64,000 bases of DNA, taken from NCBI GenBank assembly GCA_021325135.1, contig JAJPHT010000026.1, positions 56,094-120,093 of the forward strand, read 5' to 3'. This DNA comes from Pseudomonadota bacterium (lineage in GTDB: Archaea; Thermoplasmatota; SW-10-69-26; JACQPN01; JAJPHT01). Position 1 is the stretch's first letter; each line of letters starts with the position of its first letter. Below the pieces are notes generated by a model. The model ran no database searches. It worked only from the letters and a program-made list of their open reading frames with translations, and was not told the origin of the DNA. Shown here piece by piece: positions 56,626 to 64,000 of the stretch. Made by a program: the position numbers and the translations under genes.

Positions 56626-57129
56626 TCAGAGGGTCACGCGGCACGGGGTGGGGCAGAGCGCGGTGATCTCGACGTAGCCCGAAGGGGCGGGCTCGGTGGT
56701 GGGGCCGCTCGTGACGGAGGGCACGGGGGCGCTCACGCACTCGGGGCCGACGACGCAGACGTTCTCCGTCGCGAGGCCGACGCCCACGGGGGCCGACACC
56801 GACCCGCCCGTCGTCTGCACGCACGCGTTGGTGAGCGCGTCGGGGTTGTACGCGAAGCAGGTGGAGGGCACGAGGCTCGCGGGGGCGGGGATCGTGACGC
56901 TGCGGGAGGGCCACGAGCACCAGCCGTTGATGCTGCACTCGTCGTAGGTCACGGTGTGGCTGCCGTCGGGGTTGGTCGTGACGTGCTCGTGCTCGGGGAT
57001 GACGTACTCGTTGCAGAGGAACTGCTCAAGGTCGCACACGGTGGGCGTGGGCGGGATCGCGGCCGCGGTGGGCAGGAGCGCCAGGAGGGCGGACGCCAGC
57101 AGGAGGAGGGTGGGGATCGTCTTGCGCAT
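56626..57129 (-). CDS. Secreted ten-cysteine protein, array member 4
   Basis: 167 residues from ATG 57129. Signal peptide 1-23, then five cysteine pairs (C-x6-C, C-x5-C, CFAYNPDALTNAC, CVVGPEC, and a shortened last pair CPTPC). The C-terminal block is altered (SGYVEITALCPTPCRVTL). First gene of the array in the direction of transcription, next to the PIN-ATPase gene. Confidence 0.8.
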   Translation of the reverse strand: MRKTIPTLLLLASALLALLPTAAAIPPTPTVCDLEQFLCNEYVIPEHEHVTTNPDGSHTVTYDECSINGWCSWPSRSVTIPAPASLVPSTCFAYNPDALTNACVQTTGGSVSAPVGVGLATENVCVVGPECVSAPVPSVTSGPTTEPAPSGYVEITALCPTPCRVTL

Positions 57130-57143
57130 GGGGGAAGCCTCTT

Positions 57144-57156
57144 GCCCGGATCGGGC
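57144..57156 (-). promoter_or_regulatory. Conserved leader hairpin, array member 4
   Basis: GCCCG-ATC-CGGGC on the minus strand, followed by AAGAGGCTTCCCCC and the ATG; identical in its core to member 2. Confidence 0.65.
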
Positions 57157-57190
57157 AGGGCAGCAGCCGGCAGGCGAGGGAAGCCTTCTA

Positions 57191-57207
57191 GGGATCAACC
57201 GCTTTCG
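57191..57207 (-). promoter_or_regulatory. Conserved upstream block, array member 4
   Basis: Minus strand CGAAAGCGGTTGATCCC, followed by TAGAAGG. It sits about 65 bases before the start and just after the stop of the upstream gene, and may hold the promoter. Confidence 0.6.
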
Positions 57208-57212
57208 CGGCC

Positions 57213-59261
57213 TCAGACGCGCAGGCGCACCAGCTCGCCGCGCGCGACGGCGTCCATCACGCGCTCGCCCGCGTCGCTGCCGCGGCTGATGCGGATCTCC
57301 CCCTTGCCGCCGATGGTGGCGGTCATGACGGGCTCGTCCTCGATCACGACCTCGGCGCGCGTGCCCACGAGGCCGCGGTCCACCAGGAGGACGACGTTCT
57401 TCTTGCTGCGGCGAAGCTCGGGCACGATCTCCGCGTAGCGGCGCTCCTTCCCGCGCGAGGCGATGCGCTCCTCCTCGGCGGCCATCTCCTCGTCGTCCTC
57501 GGCCTCGGCGTCCGCGGGCGCCTCGCGCCTCAGGGGGCGGTCAGGATCGAAACGCCCTTTTCCCTTGCCGCCACCACCATATTCCTTCGGGCTCTTCCCG
57601 CGGCCCGCGTCCCATCCGCTGCGGCTGGTCATGGGCCTGATGTCGAGCTTCACGCCCACGGCCTCCTCGATCTGCTTGACGTTGCTGCCCCCCTTGCCGA
57701 TGAGGGCGGGCACGTCGCGCTCGGGTACGTAGAGCGTGGCGCTCCCGTCGCTGCTCATCTCCACGTCGAAGGGGCCGTCCACCCAGCGGCGCAGGCTGCT
57801 GCGGAGCCCTTCGGCGGCGAACTTGTCCTTGGCGCTGGTCTTCCCGCCGCTGGCGGCGTCCAGGGGCATGACGACGACCTGCTCGCCGTAGGTGTAGATC
57901 TCGAAGCAGGCCTGCTTGGTGAGGAAGTCGCGCACGACGATGACGGGGCGCGCGAGGTCGGCCTCCACCATGCCGGCGGGCACCTTCACGGTGAAGTTCA
58001 TCTCCAGGACCTGCTGGACCTTGCCCTTCTCGATGTGGATGACGGTGTCCACGACCTGTGGGATCATGCCAAGCTCGACGCGGCCGATGAGGCGCTGCAC
58101 GGCGTCGATGGCGCGGTTCGCGTGCGTGACGCCCACGAGGCCGACGCCGGCGAGGCGCATGTCGGCGAAGATTTCGAAGTCCTCGGTCTTGCGCACTTCA
58201 TCGTAGATGACGTAGTCGGGGCGCACCAGGAGGAGCACGTCGCTGGTCAGCTCCATGTCGCGCTCCAGCGGGGCGTATTGCGTGATCTCGTCGCTGACCT
58301 GGAGGTCGCGGGGGCTTTCCATGGTCTTGATGATGACCTGCTTCTGGCGCAGCCACTCGGCGACGGCGGTGACGAAGGTGGATTTGCCGCTGCCGGGCGC
58401 GCCCGAGACGAAGACGCCTCGCTGGTAGTCCGCGAGGCGGTCGCGAAGCTCGTCCGCGATGTGGTACTGCTCCAGCGTCAGTTGCGCGACGGGCCTCACC
58501 GCGGTGATCTCCACGGCGTCGCTGAAGGGGGGCTGCGCGATGGCGATGCGCATGTTGCCCAGCTGCACCACCGTCGCGCCCTCGCGTTCGATCTCGATGA
58601 AGGAGTCCGCGTCGCGCTTGGCGGCCTCGATGATCTCGCGGCGCATGCGCGTCAGCTCGCGAAGCTCCATGGGCTTCTCGGAGAGCTTGACCAGCTTCTT
58701 CCCGGCCGGCGTGCCCTTCTTCGCCATGGGGACGACGTTCTGCTTGAGGTGGACGCTCATGGTCTCCTTGTCGAAGAACTCCATGATGCGCAGGCTCCCG
58801 ATGTCGGCCTCCCACTCCTTGGGGTCCGTGACGGGGCGGATCCACTCCACGTCGAGGCCCAGCGCGCGGGCGACGTGCGCCTGCACGCGGTCGCTGGTGA
58901 GGAGCGTGGCCTTGTGGTCCACCGCCACCTGGCGGATCATGGCGTCGATCTCGCCCGCCTTGGCCATCTCGATGGCCTCGAAGCCGGGGCGGTCCCCCAC
59001 GAACTCCAGGTGGATGTCCGCGGCGTCCTTCAGCTCCTGGAGCTTCACCACCTCGTCCAGGCCGCTGAAGCCGCTCTCGCGTCCGCGGTTCGCCTGGAAC
59101 TCCAGCTCGGCGACGCTGGCGTTGGCGATGAGGATGCGCGCCCCCTCCAGCTCGCCCCGCTGGATGCGCGCGGTGAGGCGCCCGTCCACGAGGACGCTGG
59201 TGTCCGGGACGACGGACGCGGGTTCCTTGCGCTTCGGGGGAGCCTTCTTCGCCGGGGGCAC
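57213..59261 (-). CDS. PIN-ATPase-KH protein (PINA-like)
   Basis: 682 residues. N-terminal PIN domain (D20 in VVPDTSVLVDG, later acidic residues at EAIEMAKAGEIDAMIRQ), a VirB11/PilT-type hexameric ATPase with Walker A GAPGSGKST near 286-294 and Walker B-like VRPDYVIYDE, and a KH domain near 512-560 (VPALIGKGGSNVKQIEE), ending in an OB/TRAM-like small domain. The archaeal family (PINA in Sulfolobus) is reported to act on branched DNA in repair; RNA processing has also been suggested. GTG 59261 is 28.5 bases after a CTTTAG box, so leaderless. Confidence 0.9.
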   Translation of the reverse strand: MPPAKKAPPKRKEPASVVPDTSVLVDGRLTARIQRGELEGARILIANASVAELEFQANRGRESGFSGLDEVVKLQELKDAADIHLEFVGDRPGFEAIEMAKAGEIDAMIRQVAVDHKATLLTSDRVQAHVARALGLDVEWIRPVTDPKEWEADIGSLRIMEFFDKETMSVHLKQNVVPMAKKGTPAGKKLVKLSEKPMELRELTRMRREIIEAAKRDADSFIEIEREGATVVQLGNMRIAIAQPPFSDAVEITAVRPVAQLTLEQYHIADELRDRLADYQRGVFVSGAPGSGKSTFVTAVAEWLRQKQVIIKTMESPRDLQVSDEITQYAPLERDMELTSDVLLLVRPDYVIYDEVRKTEDFEIFADMRLAGVGLVGVTHANRAIDAVQRLIGRVELGMIPQVVDTVIHIEKGKVQQVLEMNFTVKVPAGMVEADLARPVIVVRDFLTKQACFEIYTYGEQVVVMPLDAASGGKTSAKDKFAAEGLRSSLRRWVDGPFDVEMSSDGSATLYVPERDVPALIGKGGSNVKQIEEAVGVKLDIRPMTSRSGWDAGRGKSPKEYGGGGKGKGRFDPDRPLRREAPADAEAEDDEEMAAEEERIASRGKERRYAEIVPELRRSKKNVVLLVDRGLVGTRAEVVIEDEPVMTATIGGKGEIRISRGSDAGERVMDAVARGELVRLRV

Positions 59262-59286
59262 GGCCCATCATGAGGCGGGCAAGGCC

Positions 59287-59292
59287 CTAAAG
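59287..59292 (-). promoter_or_regulatory. TATA box, leaderless PIN-ATPase gene
   Basis: CTTTAG on the minus strand within a CCCTAAAGGG palindrome, centred about 28.5 bases before GTG 59261. Confidence 0.6.
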
Positions 59293-59345
59293 GGAATCGC
59301 CTTGGCCCAAGCCGTCGGGTCCGTTTCCGATGCGGCCGGTGCGGC

Positions 59346-59522
59346 CTAGAGGCGGCGCCGCTCCCGGTCCTGGAGGCGCGTGTCGGCCTCCTTGCCCCGG
59401 GCGGCCTCCTGCTGGAGGCGCCCCTTCTCCTTCTTCTCAGGGTTGTCCGTCGCGTCGCCGACGGCCTCGTTGATCTTGCCCTTGATGCCCTGCCAGGCTC
59501 CGGATTCGTCCTTCTCGTCCAT
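59346..59522 (-). CDS. CsbD-like small stress protein
   Basis: 58 residues from ATG 59522. The segment GAWQGIKGKINEAVGDATDN with PEKKEKGRLQQ is the CsbD family pattern of a small, highly charged, often stress-induced protein. Function is unknown. Here it may respond to general stress, but no promoter element shows this. Confidence 0.75.
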   Translation of the reverse strand: MDEKDESGAWQGIKGKINEAVGDATDNPEKKEKGRLQQEAARGKEADTRLQDRERRRL

Positions 59523-59576
59523 GCGAAGGCCGTTCGGCGGGGCGGCGATGAACGGTGTGGCTGCCTCGTCGATGCC

Positions 59577-60044
59577 CTACGGCAGGTAGGGGAGCATGGG
59601 CGCGCCGCTGCCGTCCAGGGTGGGGCAGCCGGGGCTCACGCCCGTTCCGAGGGCGTAGACGCCGCTGTAGCACTGGTCCAGCTCGCCGCCGTACCGGTCG
59701 GAGTAGTGGAAGGTCCCCCACCCGGCGCCCGCGGAGGGGCCGCTGCTCTGGCCGGGGCCCATGCGGGCGACGCTGACGCCGGTGTTGTTGCCGTGGGACT
59801 CGTACCCGTAGGTCGTGTCCGTGGAGTCGTAGCAGCTCTGGGACGCGTCGACCACGAGGCTGTTGCGCGAGTCGATCGGCACGACGACGCGCGCGTCGCG
59901 GACGTGGCTGCCGTTGGCGCCGCCGCACCCGTCGCCGTTGTCCGACGTCATGGTGACCACCGACGCGGGGCCCGCGCTGAGGTTCTGGTTGGCCAGCGCG
60001 AGGGGTGATAGCAGAAGCAGGGCGAGGAGGGCGAGGGCCTTCAT
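59577..60044 (-). CDS. Secreted protein, unknown
   Basis: 155 residues from ATG 60044. Signal peptide 1-19 (LALAN), then a Ser/Gly/Asp/Tyr-rich chain with four cysteines (DGCGGANG, QSCYDSTD, DQCYSG, PGCPTLDG) and two or three sequons. The tail is proline-rich. No family recognised. Confidence 0.65.
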   Translation of the reverse strand: MKALALLALLLLSPLALANQNLSAGPASVVTMTSDNGDGCGGANGSHVRDARVVVPIDSRNSLVVDASQSCYDSTDTTYGYESHGNNTGVSVARMGPGQSSGPSAGAGWGTFHYSDRYGGELDQCYSGVYALGTGVSPGCPTLDGSGAPMLPYLP

Positions 60045-60096
60045 CGCCCGCGCACCGCAGGCCGCAGGGATCAGGGTTCTCGGGAGAGCCTATTCC

Positions 60097-61308
60097 TCAC
60101 GCCTTCTTCGCCGTCTTGTTGGCGAACCGGATGATCCGGTCGAACGCCTCGTTCAACGTCTCCGGCGGCGGCAGGATCACGGTGCGGAAGTGCCCCGCGG
60201 CGCTCTGGCCGAAGCCGCTGCCGTGCACGACGAGGACCTTCTCCTCCTGGAGCAGGTTGAGGACCCACTCCTTGTCGGTGGGCCACGGGTTGTGGGGCAC
60301 GCCCACGAGGGCGTAGAACGCGCCGGAGGGGGGCGCCAGGGTGAGGTTCTCCGTCTCGGCGACGCGCTTGGCCACGATCTCCGCGCGCTGGCGCAGGCGG
60401 CGGCGCAGGTCGGGGACGTGGGGCGCGTGCGCCTGGAGGGCGCGGGCGAGGGCGATCTGGATGGGGTAGCTCGCCGAGAGGCGGGAGCGCGCCTGCTTGA
60501 GGACCCCTTCCTTGATATCAGCCAGCTCGCCGTTGTCGTGCTTGAACGCGACGTAGCCCGCGCGCCAGCCCGGGACGAGCCAGTTCTTGCTGAAGCCGTT
60601 GAGGACGACGCAGGGGCCGGGCTCCTGCGCGAGGCTGGGGGCGACGTCGCCCTCGAAGACCAATTCGCTGTAGATGTCGTCCGCGATGAGGACGAGGCCG
60701 CGCTCGTGGGCGAGCTTCGCGATGGCCTTGAGGATGGGCTTGGGGTAGACGGCGCCCGTGGGGTTGTTGGGCGAGATGACGGCGATGGCCTTGGTGCGCG
60801 GCGTGACGCGCGCGGCGATCTCCTCGATCCGGGGGATCCATCCGTCCTCGGGGCGGCTGGGGTACTCCACGGGCACCGCGCCGTAGAACGACGTGACGCC
60901 GAGGTACTGCGGGTACGCCGGGCCGGGGACGAGGATCTCGTCGCCGGGTTCCAGCAGCGCGCCGAAGAGGAACGAGAGCGCCTCCGAGACGCCCGCGGTG
61001 AAGATGATGTCCTCGGGCTTCAGGTCGAGGCCGCGCATCTCCTTCTCGTACTTCGCGATGGCCTGCCGCACGTCGGGCTGCCCCTCGCTGTCGGCGTAGC
61101 GGCCCAGCTTCGAGGCCTCCGCCAGCGCGTGCGCGAGGGGCGCGGGGGGCTCGAAGTCGTAGGCGTCGGGGTCGCCGATGTTGAGCTTGAGGACCTTGTG
61201 CCCCTGCCGCTCCAGCTCGCGCGCGGGGCCCAGCACGTCGCGGATGGGCGCCTCCATGTGGCGCAGGCGGGTCGCGGCGGGGAAGCGCTTCGCGGGGGGC
61301 GGGCTCAT
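60097..61308 (-). CDS. Class I/II PLP aminotransferase, alanine/aspartate type
   Basis: 403 residues. The PLP lysine is near 241 in NGFSKNWLVPGWRAGY. Other class signatures are LNIGDPDAYDF, ISPNNPTGAVY and the C-terminal Arg segment SAAGHFRTVILPPPE. Sequence style fits archaeal alanine or broad-substrate aminotransferases, and the exact substrate is open. A CTTTTG box (61332-61337) is 26.5 bases before ATG 61308, so the mRNA is probably leaderless. Confidence 0.92.
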   Translation of the reverse strand: MSPPPAKRFPAATRLRHMEAPIRDVLGPARELERQGHKVLKLNIGDPDAYDFEPPAPLAHALAEASKLGRYADSEGQPDVRQAIAKYEKEMRGLDLKPEDIIFTAGVSEALSFLFGALLEPGDEILVPGPAYPQYLGVTSFYGAVPVEYPSRPEDGWIPRIEEIAARVTPRTKAIAVISPNNPTGAVYPKPILKAIAKLAHERGLVLIADDIYSELVFEGDVAPSLAQEPGPCVVLNGFSKNWLVPGWRAGYVAFKHDNGELADIKEGVLKQARSRLSASYPIQIALARALQAHAPHVPDLRRRLRQRAEIVAKRVAETENLTLAPPSGAFYALVGVPHNPWPTDKEWVLNLLQEEKVLVVHGSGFGQSAAGHFRTVILPPPETLNEAFDRIIRFANKTAKKA

Positions 61309-61378
61309 GGACTCCCCACCGGCGGGGGGGTCAAAAGCGTTGGGGCCGATCCTCGCGGCGTTCGCGCCTCCGCTTGGC

Positions 61379-63193
61379 TCAGGGCGCCTCGGGCCCCACC
61401 AGGGGCTTGAGGTAACGGTCCCGCAAGACCGAGACGCCCGTCCGGAGCACGCGCTCGCGGTCCTCCTCCTCGAGGATGCGCTTCAGGCGCCCCTCCAGGA
61501 GGTCGCTGCGGGTGAGCACGCCCACCAGCGCGCCGCCCTCGTCCACGACGGGGAGGCGGCCCACGCCGGCGCGCGCCATGCGCTTCGCGGCCTCGCTGGC
61601 GGGGTCGTCGGGCGCCGCGACGTGGAGCGTGGCGGGGCGGCGGTCGCCCAGGGTCTCGCCCTCGACGACGGGCTGGAGCGCCCACTCCAGCGCGTCGCGG
61701 CGCGTGACGATGCTCACGAGCCGGCCCTGCACGTCCACCACGGGGTAGCCCTGGTGGCGGCGGGGGCGGCGGCCGGGGATCTTCTCGGCGTCGCGGAAGA
61801 ACGCGATGGCGTCCGCGACAGGCATGCTTGCGGGAAGCGCCTCGACCTCGGGCGTCATCACCTCCTTCACGCGCAGCATGTCCAGGGGGTCGACGACGTA
61901 CTCGCGCACGACGTGGTGGCCGCGGCGGGCGAGCTTCTCGGTGAGGATGCTGCGGCGCAAGAGCAGGACCGTGAGGCCGTACGCGGCGAGGCACGCGACG
62001 AGGACGGGCACCGCCAGCGACCAGTCGCGCGTGAGCTCCAGCGCGAAGAAGACGCCGGTGAAGGGCACGCGCATCGCGCCGCCCAGGATACCGGCCATGC
62101 CCACGAGGGCCCAGATGGCGGGCGTGCCCAGGGGGATGGCGGGGCCGAGGACCGCGCCCAGCGCGGCGCCCATCATGAGGAGCGGCGCGAGGACGCCGCC
62201 CGAGGTGCCGCTGCCCAGGGAGAAGCTCCAGATGAGCGCCTTGGTGAGGAGGAGCGCCAGGAGCGCCGTGCCCACGAGGTTGCCGGCGAGCATGCCGCCG
62301 ATGACGTCGTAGCCCACACCCAGCGCCTTGGGCTCCAGGAGGCCGCCCAGCCCGATGGCGAGGCCGCCGATGGCGGGCCACCACATCCAGTGGATGGGCA
62401 GGAGCGCGAAGGCGTCCTCGAAGAGGTAGACGAGACGCGTGAGGAGGCCTGATAGCAATCCGGCGGCGACGCCCAGCGCGGCGGCGACGAGGACGCCCTG
62501 CCACGGGAGGGGCGCGTGGGCGGGCACGGGGAAGAGGGGCCCCTCGCCCATGAGCGGCACGCGCAGGAGCGCCGCCTCCACCGACGCGATGGCCACCGGG
62601 AGCAGGCTGCGCGGCTTCCATTCGAAGAGGAGAAGCTCGACGGCGAGGAGGATGGCGGCCATGGGGGCGCCGAAGGTGGCGCTCATGCCGGCGGCGGCGC
62701 CCGCGACGAGGAGGATCTTGCGCTCGGAGGCGGAGAGGCGGAAGAACTGGGCGAAGAGCGAGCCGAAGGCGCCGCCCGTCATGATGATGGGGCCCTCCGC
62801 GCCGAAGGGGCCGCCGGTGCCGATGCTGATGGCCGCGCTGGCGGGCTTGAGCACGGTGACCTTGGGCTCGACGCGGCTGCCGCGCAGGAGGATCGACTCC
62901 AGCGCCTCGGGGATGCCGTGGCCGCGGATCTTCTCGCTGCCGTAGCGCGCCATGAGACCGATGACCAGGCCGCCCGCCACGGGGATCAGCACGATCCAGA
63001 GGCCCAGGTGCGCGTCGGCGGGCGAGACGAGGCGGTGGTCCCACCTCTGGTAGAAGACGAGGTTCGTGATGGTGCCGATGAGCCACGAGAGCGCATAGGC
63101 GAGAAGCGTGCCCACGGCGCCCACCACGAGCGCCATGGCCGCGAGGAGGAGCATGCGGCGGTCGGCCGTGAAGTCCCGGAGGCGGTCCTTCAT
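61379..63193 (-). CDS. ClC-family chloride channel/transporter with CBS domains
   Basis: 604 residues. The membrane part (about 15-420) has the ClC selectivity motifs: RGHGIPEAL near 90 (where GSGIPE is usual), GPFGAEGPIIMTGG with the gating Glu near 130, and GSGTSGGVLAPLL near 330. A CBS pair occupies about 440-570 (VKEVMTPEVEALP..., LHVAAPDDPASEAAKRMARA), which often senses nucleotides. Presence of a proton Glu is not decided here, so channel versus H+/Cl- exchanger is open. ATG 63193. Confidence 0.9.
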   Translation of the reverse strand: MKDRLRDFTADRRMLLLAAMALVVGAVGTLLAYALSWLIGTITNLVFYQRWDHRLVSPADAHLGLWIVLIPVAGGLVIGLMARYGSEKIRGHGIPEALESILLRGSRVEPKVTVLKPASAAISIGTGGPFGAEGPIIMTGGAFGSLFAQFFRLSASERKILLVAGAAAGMSATFGAPMAAILLAVELLLFEWKPRSLLPVAIASVEAALLRVPLMGEGPLFPVPAHAPLPWQGVLVAAALGVAAGLLSGLLTRLVYLFEDAFALLPIHWMWWPAIGGLAIGLGGLLEPKALGVGYDVIGGMLAGNLVGTALLALLLTKALIWSFSLGSGTSGGVLAPLLMMGAALGAVLGPAIPLGTPAIWALVGMAGILGGAMRVPFTGVFFALELTRDWSLAVPVLVACLAAYGLTVLLLRRSILTEKLARRGHHVVREYVVDPLDMLRVKEVMTPEVEALPASMPVADAIAFFRDAEKIPGRRPRRHQGYPVVDVQGRLVSIVTRRDALEWALQPVVEGETLGDRRPATLHVAAPDDPASEAAKRMARAGVGRLPVVDEGGALVGVLTRSDLLEGRLKRILEEEDRERVLRTGVSVLRDRYLKPLVGPEAP

Positions 63194-63289
63194 CGGCGCG
63201 CGCCATCGGGCGGTGGGATTTCCCCTTTTCGGTGACGCGGCTCACGAGTGGTGATCCCCACGGGTGCGCGCCGCCTCCGGCGGGGAACC

Positions 63290-63340
63290 CCCGAATCTCC
63301 GAATCTCAGAATCACCGGAGATTCGGCGATTCGGGTTTTT
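63290..63340 (+). terminator. Near-perfect hairpin with T run between ClC and rps2
   Basis: CCCGAATCTCCGAATCTC (63290-63307) pairs with 63318-63335 at all but one position, then TTTTT. Direct repeats of CGAATCT occur in the arm. It would end plus-strand transcription, and its symmetry serves the minus strand too. Confidence 0.7.
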
Positions 63341-63370
63341 CCTCGCCGGAGGCGCAGCGCCCGCGCAGGG

Positions 63371-63378
63371 AAAAAAAA
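63371..63378 (-). terminator. Poly-T stop signal after rps2
   Basis: Eight T residues on the minus strand about 50 bases past the rps2 stop, in an otherwise GC-rich spacer. Archaeal terminators are often plain T runs of this kind. Confidence 0.6.
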
Positions 63379-63427
63379 GAAGGCGAGAAGGAAGAGAGGG
63401 GCCGAAGCCCCGCGTTCGTGGAGCGCG

Positions 63428-64000
63428 TTACAGCTGCGCCTCGAAGTCGTCCACCGTCAGCGTGAAGTCGCTGTCGGAGGCGAGCTTGCCCTGGGCCTTG
63501 AGGACCTCGCGGGCGAGGATCCAGTAGACGAGCGCCAGGGAGCGGCGGCCCTTGTTGTTCGTGGGGATGATGACGTCCACGTTGCGCGTCTCGTTGTTGG
63601 TGTCCGCCAGCGCGATGATGGGGATGCCGATGTTGAGCGCCTCGCGCATGGCCTGGGCGTCGCCCGCAGGGTCCGTGAGCACGATGAGCTCGGGCTCCAT
63701 GAACTGGCTCGTGTTGGGGTTCGTGAGCGTGCCGGGCATGAAGCGGCCCGCGATGGCGATGGCGCCGGTCTGCTTGGCCAGGACGCGGATGGGCTTCTGG
63801 CCGTACTGGCGGGCGGAGACGAAGAGGACCTTCTCCGCGGGGTAGCGGGCGATCATCTTCGCCGCGGCGCGCAGGCGCTCGTCGGTCTTCTTGACGTCGA
63901 GGACGAAGAGGCCGTCGTTGCGGACGCGGTAGATGTACTCCTCCATGTCCGCGTTCTTCTGCTGCGTGCCGATGTGGACGCCGCACGAGAGGTACTGGTC
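63428..64000 (-). CDS. rps2: Ribosomal protein S2 (uS2), N-terminus cut by window edge
   Basis: About 190 residues visible, running off the right edge with no start. Archaeal S2 signatures in order: DQYLSCGVHIGTQQKNADME, IYRVRNDGLFVLDVKKTDER, FVSARQYGQKPI, GRFMPGTLTNPNTSQFMEPE and the closing NNETRNVDVIIPTNNKGRRS. The inner ATG at 63946 is not the true start because homology continues upstream to the edge. Part of the small subunit near the mRNA exit. Confidence 0.95.
   Translation of the reverse strand, partial: DQYLSCGVHIGTQQKNADMEEYIYRVRNDGLFVLDVKKTDERLRAAAKMIARYPAEKVLFVSARQYGQKPIRVLAKQTGAIAIAGRFMPGTLTNPNTSQFMEPELIVLTDPAGDAQAMREALNIGIPIIALADTNNETRNVDVIIPTNNKGRRSLALVYWILAREVLKAQGKLASDSDFTLTVDDFEAQL

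Noticed and set aside
54725..57129. CRISPR or tandem DNA repeat reading of the array
   Set aside because: The repeated units are full genes with signal peptides and diverged sequence, not short direct repeats with spacers.

Overview
The window is about 64 kb of very GC-rich DNA from an archaeon. The domain is clear from the genes: archaeal ribosomal proteins L10e and S2, archaeal/eukaryal-type prolyl-tRNA synthetase, both ether-lipid prenyl transfer steps (geranylgeranylglyceryl phosphate synthase and digeranylgeranylglyceryl phosphate synthase, overlapping by 4 bases), archaeal 6-hydroxymethyldihydropterin pyrophosphokinase (MptE), archaeal 4-phosphopantoate-beta-alanine ligase, archaeal TrmI, a PIN-ATPase-KH protein, and TATA boxes placed about 27 bases before start codons. 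The content (PEP synthase, Mn-type SOD, MATE, POT transporter, many PAS kinases, large secretome) suggests a heterotrophic, probably aerobic euryarchaeon, perhaps a Thermoplasmatota-type lineage. I cannot place it more precisely. I saw no tRNA, rRNA, CRISPR array, prophage or transposase.

Layout. 1-5 kb: RNA 2'-phosphotransferase (cut by the left edge), a heavily sequon-rich secreted PQQ-type propeller, rpiA, an ArsR-SWIM operon with a 20-bp palindromic operator, rpl10e. 5-12 kb: HTH-ppsA operon, small membrane proteins, trmI, proS, then an 880-base non-coding stretch rich in hairpins that may hold an undescribed RNA. 12-21 kb: secreted proteins, Nudix/hydrolase pair, cutA, mptE, methyltransferases, a TPR-RecQ fusion. 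21-26 kb: receiver-Roadblock protein, lipid synthesis pair, a membrane-anchored double winged-helix regulator. 25.8-31.5 kb: tiny secreted cysteine proteins, MarC, membrane proteins, SOD. 31.6-45.8 kb: secreted subtilase, POT transporter with an external domain, MscL, MATE, phosphopantoate ligase, BNR and PNGase-A-like secreted proteins facing each other, aldo/keto reductase, M28 lipoprotein peptidase. 45.9-52.6 kb: soluble multi-PAS kinase, receiver and hybrid kinase. 52.7-64 kb: ribA opposite an old-yellow-enzyme homologue, a four-gene tandem array of secreted ten-cysteine proteins, PIN-ATPase-KH, CsbD-like protein, aminotransferase, ClC-CBS channel, rps2 (cut by the right edge).

Three themes run through the window. 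First, a large secretome: about fifteen genes encode signal-peptide proteins, many small and with paired cysteines, alongside secreted peptidases and a possible N-glycan-processing protein. Second, a dispersed family of nested palindromes (about 90 bp, two hairpin arms facing each other around TGACGT/ACGTCA) sits at gene ends and in one case supplies the last codons and stop of ppsA. Third, translation signals: many genes are probably leaderless, genes inside operons overlap by ATGA or GTGA, and two genes seem to start at non-AUG AUx codons.

The best candidates for something undescribed are the ten-cysteine array with its conserved leader hairpin and upstream block (54.7-57.2 kb), the related mini-cysteine secreted proteins (25.8-26.7 kb), the palindrome family, and the structured non-coding region at 11.4-12.05 kb.
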